The translations under genes were made by a program, and so were the position numbers. DNA of 64,000 nucleotides from Flavobacterium sp. Leaf82 (lineage in GTDB: Bacteria > Bacteroidota > Bacteroidia > Flavobacteriales > Flavobacteriaceae): positions 1 through 64,000 of the forward strand of contig NZ_LMMA01000011.1 of NCBI RefSeq assembly GCF_001422725.1, written 5' to 3'. The notes under the pieces were generated by a model, which saw nothing but the letters and a program-made list of their open reading frames with translations, was not told where the DNA came from and made no database searches. Shown here piece by piece: positions 56,201-64,000 of the stretch (its first letter is position 1; every line of letters begins with the position of its first letter).

Positions 56201-57056
56201 ACAAACCGATCATGTTTTCTATACCATCCAGATTTGCCGGTCTTCCGGATACGATAATGCCAAATAAAACGTCTGTAGCGTTGTTCCATTTTGCTAATAA
56301 AATGCTCCACACGGTCTGAATAAATATGTTCTCCGTTATCTCCAGTTCTTTACACGATTCTCTAAGTCTGTCTGTAAATTCGAGATCAAATTGTACATAT
56401 TTTGGTTCAGAATTTATAAGAGCGTTAGTCTGATTTTTAGGAATTCCTGTCAAGGCATTAAAACCTTTCAAATAATCTTCCCAATAGTTTAGTGATTTTT
56501 CTTTGTTAAGACTTTCAAGCCAAACAATATAATTAGAATATTGGGCTACCTCACCCAAGTCTATCTCAGTGCCGTTTAATAACGCATTGTATATCTTAAA
56601 AAAATCTTTTGTGATAAGACTATGGCACCATCCATCCATTAAAATGTGATGATAACTCCATATAAATTCAAAAATGCCTTCTTCTAGTTTGATGATTTTT
56701 AAGCGCATCAAAGGACCTTTTTCTAAATTAAAACCTTTATTTCTGTCTGCTATCTTAAAATCAGCCAGATCAAGAGCATTTTTTTCTGTAAAATCCAGGT
56801 ATTCTACATCATATTCTCCAGTTTTTTTAACAATCTGAAGCAATTGATCTTCTATTTCTCTTGTAAAAACGGTTCGTAATATTTGATATCTGTCAATTAT
56901 CATTTTAAAACTTTCTTCTAACTTTAGAAGATCAACAATCTCTACATTAATTCTATAGCTCATTTGCTGAAAATAAAGTGAATTATCATTTGAAGTTATC
57001 CAATGATAATATATACCGGATTGCAATGGAGTTAGTTTGTAAATATTTTCTATCAT
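53205..57056 (-). CDS. Terminal NRPS module C-A-T-TE
   Basis: This 1283-residue protein is the release module. The C domain (residues 1-440) has HHILMDGW. The A domain (about 470-950) has YIYTSGTTGKPKGA, NAYGPTEA and NGKTD; the ten-residue code reads D-I-W-E-I-T-A-D-D-K. Acidic residues at code positions 4, 8 and 9 suit a basic side chain, in line with diaminobutyrate/diaminopropionate-type pockets as I recall them. The T domain has Ser983 in LGGDSFKAI. The TE domain (1050-1283) has FGQCNGS: Cys1115 replaces the usual Ser nucleophile, with Asp in TGDKDP and His in NVGHYLL. Cys-type TEs form four-membered rings in sulfazecin (beta-lactam) and obafluorin (beta-lactone). Confidence 0.92.
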   Translation of the reverse strand: MIENIYKLTPLQSGIYYHWITSNDNSLYFQQMSYRINVEIVDLLKLEESFKMIIDRYQILRTVFTREIEDQLLQIVKKTGEYDVEYLDFTEKNALDLADFKIADRNKGFNLEKGPLMRLKIIKLEEGIFEFIWSYHHILMDGWCHSLITKDFFKIYNALLNGTEIDLGEVAQYSNYIVWLESLNKEKSLNYWEDYLKGFNALTGIPKNQTNALINSEPKYVQFDLEFTDRLRESCKELEITENIFIQTVWSILLAKWNNATDVLFGIIVSGRPANLDGIENMIGLFINSIPVRVQFEAEETAKNIALKLHDISINSLDHHYNSLSEIQSKTNLKRGLFDHLLVFENYPVEQMTAQSTETQHDFKVNHSEVFEYTSYDLSLDICSNQLIDVRMSYNPATYSDSQVELLKSRFLKLAEEILDNPDAKVHEIEWVSEDEKNVLDIFNDTHKDFDKEKTFLHLFESKVEKTPNAIAVIFEDKSISYSELNKKANQLANYLSANHDIKTEDLIGVQQERSEKMIISILAIFKLAAAYVPIDPEYPQDRIDFIKKSCKIVIDSVVFEEKWQESPADNLPVSIGPDNLAYVIYTSGTTGKPKGAMIEHLGMINHIHAKINDLNISEQSRIAQNASQSFDISVWQALTALVTGGTTIIYSKELIVNPSDFLKRIQADKTTILEVVPSYLSMIFDLIESKEVNKPDFSQLKFIILTGETLKFNLLEKWFNNFPDIPVMNAYGPTEASDDITHYITHELSKTGAVPIGKPVQNFSIYIVDEYFNICPVGVKGEICVSGIGVCRGYFNEKELTAKVFVENPFRKGERMYKTGDIGRWSEDGNIEFFGRKDYQVKIKGHRIELEEIEVNLNLMTEIKQVAVIEKSNDNQNVVLVAYYSANQPEDIAAMRNHLKQNLPAYMIPSFFIHVDKFPLTPNGKTDREALKALNLTVERENLEEELIMTATEEKLLGIWQDILEEKNIRLDEDFFELGGDSFKAIRLVSKVKNAFTVNDLYNNPTIKTLAAFMDKISNMELRSVLLEKISSASDAKIAFVSVPNSAGEPFSYRDTAFALQDLNKEVDFYAVKLPRTRLNNEEMFEQNRIRLIKEIVSEIESLIKVPVIVFGQCNGSPLAVGIADLLRQNNFDIRALSIGGMLAPTMVSNQPDKRTDADIIEFLGKIGGKYPEVSPDKEFFINNIRFDSTIATLGFYHYCNLIKESNFKKFDFPIYFITGDKDPLTKGYSKEYKKWYNYSNEVEIHVIPNVGHYLLRDAAIELAFIFNNIVEKTTKELEILK

Positions 57057-57105
57057 TATTCTGCTTTTTATTTTTATTTTATTTATGATTTATATAGAGT
57101 TTCAA

Positions 57106-60100
57106 TCAGTTATTATTAAATAATGATTCTTGTAATTTTTTTAATTGCTCCATACTCAATTTATTATAGGTAAGATCTACCGGCGTTAATTCCTTTTCTT
57201 GATTAGACGAAAGATCTAAAACTAACTTTTCCAAGTGCTTTTTATAACTGGTAATCAATTTTTCGATTGTTTCTTCAAAAAACTGGTTTTTATCATACCC
57301 GATATCAATCGTTAGTTTTCCGTTTGCAATCAATCCGGATACATCAAGTAATGAATGTCTTATCATATTTGGAGACACAATTTGTCCTTTATATTGATTA
57401 GAATATTCAAAGTTATTTTCTCCTTTTTGATCATTAATTTCATTTCCAAAAGTGCCTAAATAGTTATAAGTTATTTGTGGAGAATCCATTTTTATACTTT
57501 TCAGGACGTACTTCAATATTCCAAATCCAACGCCTTTATTAGGTATTCTGTGCAAAGTTTCTTTTACTTCAATTAATTGGTTTATATTATTTTCAGGATG
57601 TTTTAGAGCAATATATGTGGGATATAACGTAGTAAACCATCCTACCGTTCTGGTAATATCAATGTTATTATGTACAGGCTCTCTTCCGTGTCCTTCAAGA
57701 TTTAATGTGGTTTTTGTGATATTAAAAACATCATTTAAAGCAAAACTTAATGCCGTAATTAAAACATCATCTATAGACGTATTATATACCGTATTACATT
57801 TAGTTATAAGTAAATCAGTCATATCAGCGTTCAGCTGAACAGAGCAAACTTCAGTATCTTCAAACCTGCTTATTTTTGTTTCTTTATCTAAAGGCAGTTT
57901 TTGTGCAAAATCTCCTTTTGATTTAATATCCAGCCAATAATTTTCTTGTTTTTCAATGACTGAACTATTAGAAAACTGCAGCAGATCATCAACCCATTCT
58001 GCGTAAGAGTTTGTTTTTAGTGGTAATTTTAATTCGATATTGTTCAGATACTGATTATACAAAGTCGAAAAATCTTCTAAAATTATTCTCCACGATACAC
58101 CGTCAACAACCAGGTGATGACATGCAAATAACAAATAATCTGATTCGTCTTTTCGAAGCAGGGCTACTTTAAATAATGGTCCTTTTTCTAAATTTATCGT
58201 TGATTGAAATTCATCACAATACGCATCATATTCTTCGTTATTAATAGTTTTGCTTTCAAAAAAGTAATGGCTCTCATCGCCTTTATTTTCTTGCAGCCAG
58301 TCTTCATCAATTTTTTTAAAAACTATTCTTAATGCATCATGGTGACGAACAATCATTTGAAGGGTTGCTCTTACAGCCTGTTCAGAAACCGGAGCATTAC
58401 TTTTTAATATAATAGATTGATTAAAGTGACTGTATTCTGAAATATTATTTTCAAAAAACCAGGATTGTATCGGACTTAGGTTAATTTCCTGCTCAATTTG
58501 ATCCTGATTTACAGAAACAGTATGTTTTACAACACATTTAGACAATGTATCTATTGTTGGATATTTCATGATATCCTGAATATTTATCGAATATCCTTCT
58601 TGTATTAATCTGGATGCTATTTGAATAGATTTAATCGAATCTCCTCCTAAATGAAAAAAATTATCTTTTATACCTATTTCCTGCTTTTCTAACACTTTTT
58701 CCCATATTAAAACCAGTTTTTCTTCTATTTCATTGGTTGGCGCAGTGTATTCTACACCAGTATTAGTCGTATTGGTACCTAAACTGTAGAGCGCTTTTTT
58801 GTCAATTTTTCCATTTATCGTCAAAGGCATGGTTTTCAGCTCAATAAATGAAGACGGGATCATGTATTCCGGGAGGATGTTTTTTAGTGCATTTCTAAAA
58901 TATGCTACCGTGACGCTGCTTCGCGTGATTACATAAGCAAAGATGCTTTTTTGTTGCGATGCATCTTCTTTAACCAAAAGAGCTACTTCTTTGACTTTAG
59001 GAAGGTTTAAAATAACACTTTCGATTTCGCTCAATTCAATACGATATCCCCTGATTTTTACCTGTTCATCGATTCTTCCCTCATATTGCATCTCGCCATT
59101 GGCTAAAATACGAACAAAGTCCCCGGATTTGTACAGTCTTTCTCCTTTGACAAACGGGCTTTCAATAAATTTTTGTTTGGTCAGCTCTTCTTTGTTGAGA
59201 TAACCTCTTCCTACTCCTAAACCGCCAACATAAAGCTCTCCAATGAGTCCTATGGGAACAAGCTGCTGGTTTTGGTCTAAAACATAGCCCGAAAGCGTAG
59301 GTATGGTTGTACCAATATTACTGATATTAAGCTCTATATCAATATCAAGAATCTCTTTGTAGGTTACAAATACAGTAGTCTCAGTAATACCGTACATGTT
59401 GATGAGTCTGGTTTGCGGATAACGTGATTTCCAGTCCTTTAATTTCATTGGTGTCAGTGCTTCTCCTCCAAAAATTACATAACGAAGCGATAAATCTTTA
59501 TGAGAACTTTCGAATTTCTGACCAATTAAATTGTAAAATGCCGAAGGCGTCTGGTTTAGTATCGTTACTTTTTCTTCGATCAATAAATCCATAAACAGTT
59601 TCGGGTTTTTGGCGATTTCTGTTGGAATCACAATTAGTTTTCCTCCAAAGAAAAGGGCGCCGTACATTTCCCAAACCGAAAAATCAAAGCTGTAAGAATG
59701 GAACATTGTCCAGACATCACCACATGAAAAATCAAATAAATCCTCGTCGTTGAGAAGTAATCGTGTTACATTTTTATGTTCTATTATTACCCCTTTTGGA
59801 TATCCTGTAGTTCCCGAAGTATAGATTACATAGGCAATATCATCAGGTGTATTGATTTTTTTGGTGTTTGCTTTTGAATAAATATCCTGAACCGAAGTGA
59901 ATTTTTCAAATTCATTCTCATCAAGTACAACTTTTGATCCTGTATCTTTTATAATATAATTGACTCTCTCAGTAGGGAAATCAGCATTGATGGGTACATA
60001 TCCTGCGCCCGATTTTAAGATTCCAAGAATGCTGATTACTATTCTTAAGCTTGGGCGCATATTAATGCATATCAAATCATCGGCAGCAGTTTGGTACTGC

Positions 60101-61821
60101 TCTCTCAAATAAGCTCCAAGCTGGTTGGAGGCTTCATTTAGTTCTTTATAGGTGAGCGTTTCATTGCCAAAAACAACAGCAATATTATCCGGATATTTAG
60201 ATGCCTGCTCTTCAAAAATATCAATGATCGTAAGCTCTGACGGATAACTAACATTTGAATTATCAAAGATCGACATCAACTGCTCTTTTTCTGAAGGGCT
60301 CAGATAATCGATTTCGCTAACAGGGTTTTCCGGACTTTGAGAAACTACATTCATAATGCTTTCAAAATGGTCTAAAACTCTATGAATACTAACCTCATCA
60401 AAAATATCCGTATTGTATTCGACAGCAACATCTAAAGATGAATCTATTTCTTCAAAATTGAATGTCATGTCAAATTTACTCAACACTTTTTCTTCAATTT
60501 CAAAATTTCCCTGAGCATTATTCCCTGAATTTTCAACTGCTGAATTTTCTTTATCAGTGTTTTGCAAAACAAGCATAACATCAAACAATACAGATCTGCT
60601 GGTATCGTGTTTTAGGTTTAATTTTTTAACAAGCGAATCAAAAGGATAGGTTTGATTTTCAAAAGAGGCTAATGTACTTTGCTTAATCTGACCAAAAAGT
60701 TCCTGAAAACTCAGCGATTCCTCAAACACATTTCTTAAAGCAAGGGTATTGATATAACAGCCAATCTGATTTTCGAGATCTACAGAGTCTCTTCCGGCAA
60801 CGGGCGTACCAACAATTATATCGGTTTGTTTAGTATATCGGTATAATAATGTATTTAAAACGGTTAATAAACCAATGAATACCGTGCCTTCTTGCTGTAA
60901 ACAAAGAGAATTGAATTTTTTATAAATTTTCTCATCAAATGTTCTTCTGATTTTCTTACCATTATACGTTTTCAAAAATGGTCTGTTTCTGTCTGTTGGA
61001 AAATCCAAAACAGGAATTTCACCCTCAAAAACAGACAACCAGTATTTTTCCTGTTTATTCTGTTCGTCAGAGTTTAAATTATTTTGCTGCCATACGGCGT
61101 AATCTTTATATTGGATAGCCAGTTTTGGAAGTGCATAAGAACTTCCATCAATTTTGCTTTGGTAAATGGTCATAAACTCCCTTACTAATATTCCCATAGA
61201 CCAGCCATCGCATATAATATGGTGAATAGAGATTATCAATAACCTTTTATTATCCTCTGTCCTAAAAATAGAAATCCTGATCAAATCATCCTTTTCAAAA
61301 TCAAATGGTGCAACAAATGATGCTTTTACAATTTCCTGTATTGCTGCAGTTGATTTGTCTCTGTAATCTTTGTAAGTCAGGTTTGGACTAAAATCATAAC
61401 TGCTTTTAATGGATTGATACACTTCTCCATCAGCATTTGTCTTAATTGAAGCTCTTAAAATCTCATGTCTTTCTATTAATTCCTGAAAGGTTTCCTGAAA
61501 AATATTTTCATCAAAATCTCCTTCAATTGTATTTAAGCCAGACATATTATATGCGATACTTCCTTCTTGGAATTGGCTTAAAACCCAAATTCTGTATTGA
61601 GAAGATGACAATGGATAATGTTTTTGCTCATTTGCAACCGGTATACCGTTTTTTGTGGTATCCTGATCAGACAAATAAAGTATCAATGCTTCTTTATTAC
61701 TGCGAATCTCTTCAAAGATTGCCGGATTAACTTCTTTTTCTTCAGTACTGATTTTAAGCAATCCTGATTCAATAAAAAGGTGAATTTTATTATCTGCTAG
61801 TTTATTTATTAGATCAATCAT
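57106..61821 (-). CDS. NRPS C-A-T-E, predicted threonine module
   Basis: This 1571-residue protein starts with a TubC-type docking domain (residues 1-50, IHLFIESGLLKI). It continues with a C domain (HHIICDGW), an A domain (YVIYTSGTTGYPKGV, NMYGITETT), a T domain with Ser1062 (LGGDSIKSI) and an epimerisation domain (HHLVVDGVSW, EGHGRE, RTVGWFTTLYP). The specificity code D-F-W-N-I-G-M-V-F-K differs by one residue from the known threonine code DFWNIGMVHK. With active-site motifs of E intact, the unit should supply D-(allo)-threonine to the next module, whose C domain would then be D-accepting. Confidence 0.93.
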   Translation of the reverse strand: MIDLINKLADNKIHLFIESGLLKISTEEKEVNPAIFEEIRSNKEALILYLSDQDTTKNGIPVANEQKHYPLSSSQYRIWVLSQFQEGSIAYNMSGLNTIEGDFDENIFQETFQELIERHEILRASIKTNADGEVYQSIKSSYDFSPNLTYKDYRDKSTAAIQEIVKASFVAPFDFEKDDLIRISIFRTEDNKRLLIISIHHIICDGWSMGILVREFMTIYQSKIDGSSYALPKLAIQYKDYAVWQQNNLNSDEQNKQEKYWLSVFEGEIPVLDFPTDRNRPFLKTYNGKKIRRTFDEKIYKKFNSLCLQQEGTVFIGLLTVLNTLLYRYTKQTDIIVGTPVAGRDSVDLENQIGCYINTLALRNVFEESLSFQELFGQIKQSTLASFENQTYPFDSLVKKLNLKHDTSRSVLFDVMLVLQNTDKENSAVENSGNNAQGNFEIEEKVLSKFDMTFNFEEIDSSLDVAVEYNTDIFDEVSIHRVLDHFESIMNVVSQSPENPVSEIDYLSPSEKEQLMSIFDNSNVSYPSELTIIDIFEEQASKYPDNIAVVFGNETLTYKELNEASNQLGAYLREQYQTAADDLICINMRPSLRIVISILGILKSGAGYVPINADFPTERVNYIIKDTGSKVVLDENEFEKFTSVQDIYSKANTKKINTPDDIAYVIYTSGTTGYPKGVIIEHKNVTRLLLNDEDLFDFSCGDVWTMFHSYSFDFSVWEMYGALFFGGKLIVIPTEIAKNPKLFMDLLIEEKVTILNQTPSAFYNLIGQKFESSHKDLSLRYVIFGGEALTPMKLKDWKSRYPQTRLINMYGITETTVFVTYKEILDIDIELNISNIGTTIPTLSGYVLDQNQQLVPIGLIGELYVGGLGVGRGYLNKEELTKQKFIESPFVKGERLYKSGDFVRILANGEMQYEGRIDEQVKIRGYRIELSEIESVILNLPKVKEVALLVKEDASQQKSIFAYVITRSSVTVAYFRNALKNILPEYMIPSSFIELKTMPLTINGKIDKKALYSLGTNTTNTGVEYTAPTNEIEEKLVLIWEKVLEKQEIGIKDNFFHLGGDSIKSIQIASRLIQEGYSINIQDIMKYPTIDTLSKCVVKHTVSVNQDQIEQEINLSPIQSWFFENNISEYSHFNQSIILKSNAPVSEQAVRATLQMIVRHHDALRIVFKKIDEDWLQENKGDESHYFFESKTINNEEYDAYCDEFQSTINLEKGPLFKVALLRKDESDYLLFACHHLVVDGVSWRIILEDFSTLYNQYLNNIELKLPLKTNSYAEWVDDLLQFSNSSVIEKQENYWLDIKSKGDFAQKLPLDKETKISRFEDTEVCSVQLNADMTDLLITKCNTVYNTSIDDVLITALSFALNDVFNITKTTLNLEGHGREPVHNNIDITRTVGWFTTLYPTYIALKHPENNINQLIEVKETLHRIPNKGVGFGILKYVLKSIKMDSPQITYNYLGTFGNEINDQKGENNFEYSNQYKGQIVSPNMIRHSLLDVSGLIANGKLTIDIGYDKNQFFEETIEKLITSYKKHLEKLVLDLSSNQEKELTPVDLTYNKLSMEQLKKLQESLFNNN
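61389..61466. repeat. Source-side copy of the 78-bp NRPS repeat
   Basis: This segment lies inside the C domain of the threonine module and matches 51847-51924 in the damaged kinase gene. Confidence 0.85.
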
Positions 61822-61827
61822 AACTTT

Positions 61828-64000
61828 TTAATTAACTTCAATTATATTGTTTTTAAGTACTACTTTTTCTGAATCTTTAAGCCAGATATGTGCTTTTATA
61901 ACCTTACCGATTTTCTCGATTGTGGGATGTATAAAAATATCCTGGATTTTTATTTTTATACCAAATTCCTGGGCTATATAACTTACCAACCGCGTTGCTT
62001 TTAAGCTATGTCCGCCCAGTTCAAAAAAGTTATCCTGAATACCTATCCTTTCTTTTCCTAACAATTCAGAATAAATAGAAGCTAATTTTTGCTCTATTTC
62101 ATTTGTTGGTGCAACATATTCTATTGAAATATTGCCGACTGCAAATAATTTAGATAAAAAAGGTTTATCTATTTTACCGCTCGCATTTAGAGGAAATTCA
62201 TCCAGAAAGATAAACTGGGACGGCACCATATATAATGGGAGAGTTTTATTTAAGAAGGCCCTGACATCAGTATCTATACTTTTTTTACTGCTTACGATAT
62301 AAGCAATCAATTCGACCTCGTTAAATTCATCACGGCGATCCATCACAACTGTCTCAGAAATTGATTGATGCGTAAGTAAAACTTTTTCTATTTCGCCTAA
62401 CTCAACTCTGTACCCTCTTAGTTTAATTTGCTCGTCACGACGTCCTAAAAAATCAATGTTACCGTTTAAAAGCCACTTTGCAATGTCTCCGGTTTTGTAC
62501 ATTTTTGAATAATAATCTTTCGTGCCGGTATCACTTTTCTTAACTCCACAGAAAAAATGAAGCTTAAATTCTTCAATACCGTTTTTACCATGAACCTTTG
62601 TATTTACTCTATAATGCTCTATTTCATATAAGTTATATTGCGTCATCAATTCGATGATATAATATTTATCATCATTTTCTGAAATTCCAGGGCAAATTTT
62701 GTTTTCTAATTTTATACCTGTATTTGTTTCGGCAAGTGGTAATAAAGTTCCTAAAATAAACCTGCCTCCTGCTTTTAGGCTAAGTGCCATATTTTCTAAA
62801 AGGTTTTTAGGATTTTCGACTTGATCCAGTGTCAGGATACTGTTTACAAAATCTGCTGACTCCATTTCTACAATGCCTGTACTAAAAAAAGTGTCTTTTG
62901 GCAAGTCTAAAACTTGTAAATTGCTTTTGATTCCTCTATCCTTAAGATTGTTTATTTGCATCGCATTAATAGCTAAGCCTGTAATATTTTCTACTCCTTT
63001 ATCAAAAATACTTTTCACCAATTCTTCGCTTCCACAGCCAAAGTCTAAAGCTATATCCGTATTTAAAAGCTCTTTTTGAAGCAACACAGAAAATGTATCT
63101 AACGAAATATTATTTTTATCTACTGCAGCTTCTCCAGAAACACCATTAAAAATTTCACCTTTATCTTTAAAAAGATTTTCTAAATAAATCTTGTTTGGAA
63201 CAAAGGATTCAAAAGTTCTCTTAGGGTCATTCATATATCCTCTGCTGATTCCGGGACCGCTTAAATATATTTCTCCAGGCACACCAATTGGCGAGCAATT
63301 TAAATTATCATCTAATATGTAGCTCTTCAAATTGTGTCTTGGTTTTCCAATTGGCACAATGTTTTTATCAATATTTCCATTCCAGGCGTGTGCAAAAACA
63401 GTGTATTCTGTTGGTCCGTAACCATTGATAAGAAAACAGTGTTTAATCCATTTATCATAAAGTTCTGCATGACATTTTTCACCACCTGTTACGATCTTGG
63501 CATATCTTTTTAATCCCGTTGGATCAAGCTGCTGTAATACTGACGGAACCGTTAAAACAACATCAATGTTCTTTTGGTTTATTATATGGACCAAATCCAT
63601 CAAATCGTCTGTATTTATAATAACCGATTTGCAGCGATTACCCAATGCCATAACAAGTTCGCCTACACAAACATCAAAACTCAATGAAGTAATTTGAGCA
63701 ACTGTTTTATATCCGTCAAGCTCAAAATAATCCTTTTGCCAAATCGCTAAATCCAATAAGGAACGATGTTCAATCATTACTCCTTTTGGTCTTCCTGTAG
63801 AGCCCGAAGTATAAATAATATAAGCCAGATTATCTGACGTAACATTGGTCTGTAAAGATGTGGTTTCGTATTTGCTTACATCATTAAAATCATATTGATA
63901 CTTATTTTTCACCTCATCATTACCTGCAAATGTTTTGTCAATGGTTAGAAAAGCATCATATCTGAATTTTGTTAATTCATTTTCTATCGAGAATATTTTT
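61828..64000 (-). CDS. NRPS A-T with methyltransferase-like insert (5' part outside window)
   Basis: The frame is open to the window edge; the GTG at 63912 lies inside the A domain and is not the start. A3 (YIIYTSGSTGRPKGV), A5 (NGYGPTEYT) and A6 (GEIYLSGPGISRGYM) come first. About 220 residues are then inserted before A7 (YKTGDIAKW) and A8 (GRRDEQIKLRGYRVELGEIE), with a T domain at the end (LGGHSLKAT). The insert has LDFGCGSEELV and LENMALSLKAGGRFILGTLL, as in class I SAM methyltransferases, but the acidic residue after motif I is missing (ITGLAIN). The code (D-V-G-L-V-G-G-V-F-K) matches no substrate I know. Confidence 0.88.
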   Translation of the reverse strand, partial: KIFSIENELTKFRYDAFLTIDKTFAGNDEVKNKYQYDFNDVSKYETTSLQTNVTSDNLAYIIYTSGSTGRPKGVMIEHRSLLDLAIWQKDYFELDGYKTVAQITSLSFDVCVGELVMALGNRCKSVIINTDDLMDLVHIINQKNIDVVLTVPSVLQQLDPTGLKRYAKIVTGGEKCHAELYDKWIKHCFLINGYGPTEYTVFAHAWNGNIDKNIVPIGKPRHNLKSYILDDNLNCSPIGVPGEIYLSGPGISRGYMNDPKRTFESFVPNKIYLENLFKDKGEIFNGVSGEAAVDKNNISLDTFSVLLQKELLNTDIALDFGCGSEELVKSIFDKGVENITGLAINAMQINNLKDRGIKSNLQVLDLPKDTFFSTGIVEMESADFVNSILTLDQVENPKNLLENMALSLKAGGRFILGTLLPLAETNTGIKLENKICPGISENDDKYYIIELMTQYNLYEIEHYRVNTKVHGKNGIEEFKLHFFCGVKKSDTGTKDYYSKMYKTGDIAKWLLNGNIDFLGRRDEQIKLRGYRVELGEIEKVLLTHQSISETVVMDRRDEFNEVELIAYIVSSKKSIDTDVRAFLNKTLPLYMVPSQFIFLDEFPLNASGKIDKPFLSKLFAVGNISIEYVAPTNEIEQKLASIYSELLGKERIGIQDNFFELGGHSLKATRLVSYIAQEFGIKIKIQDIFIHPTIEKIGKVIKAHIWLKDSEKVVLKNNIIEVN

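Noticed and set aside
48277..64000. Siderophore cluster, because of the SbnB-like gene and TonB-type receptor
   Set aside because: No catechol, hydroxamate or citrate synthetase genes are seen, the receptor is of the OMP_b-brl_3 type, and the Cys thioesterase plus sulfotransferase fit a sulfonated lactam better.

Overview
The window looks like a chromosomal segment of a Flavobacterium or close relative (Bacteroidota). The base composition is AT-rich, there is a SusC/SusD pair with a hybrid two-component regulator, several intergenic elements end in long hairpins, and a few promoters fit the Bacteroidota TAnnTTTG -7 box. Gene starts generally lack Shine-Dalgarno sequences.

Layout. 1-2.4 kb is insertion-sequence and attachment-site debris: IS21-type terminal repeats, a cut IS3 transposase, and the 3' end of a tRNA with its terminator. 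2.4-4.3 kb holds small hypothetical genes. 4.4-7.2 kb (minus strand) is a red-light sensing operon: response regulator, bacteriophytochrome photosensory module and a histidine kinase module split off by a frame break. An SDR oxidoreductase follows. 9.1-26.1 kb is a polysaccharide utilisation locus: SusC, SusD, a GH5-like enzyme, three GH43-type beta-propellers, a GH2 enzyme and an aldose 1-epimerase, all on the minus strand, with a divergent hybrid two-component regulator. 26.4-29.7 kb is a CheB-CheR-PAS-kinase gene broken by a frameshift. 30-38 kb carries an unusual aldehyde dehydrogenase, small envelope genes, a divergent LysR/alpha-beta-hydrolase pair and a doubly frameshifted tandem AraC gene.

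38.4-48.2 kb is a co-directional run of mostly unrecognised genes: small beta-rich proteins, a Nudix protein, a Cys/His peptidase-like protein, a 973-residue protein, a phage-tail-collar protein and a glycosyltransferase-methyltransferase-glycosyltransferase fusion. I do not recognise it as a described system. A possible pseudoknotted leader RNA sits just before it.

48.3-64 kb (minus strand, continuing past the window) is a nonribosomal peptide cluster. The last module has a basic-type specificity pocket and a thioesterase with Cys in place of Ser. It is followed by a PAPS-type sulfotransferase, a damaged adenylylsulfate-kinase-like gene, and an SbnB-like enzyme for 2,3-diaminopropionate. Together these match the logic of sulfazecin-type monobactam biosynthesis (an N-sulfonated beta-lactam). 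The predicted peptide ends ...X-(D-)Thr-Dap. The synthetase upstream carries a methyltransferase-like insert between adenylation motifs A6 and A7.

Five frame breaks (phytochrome, CheB-CheR, two in the AraC gene, APS kinase) can each be repaired by adding one base to a homopolymer. They may therefore be sequencing or assembly undercalls and should be checked before these genes are called dead.
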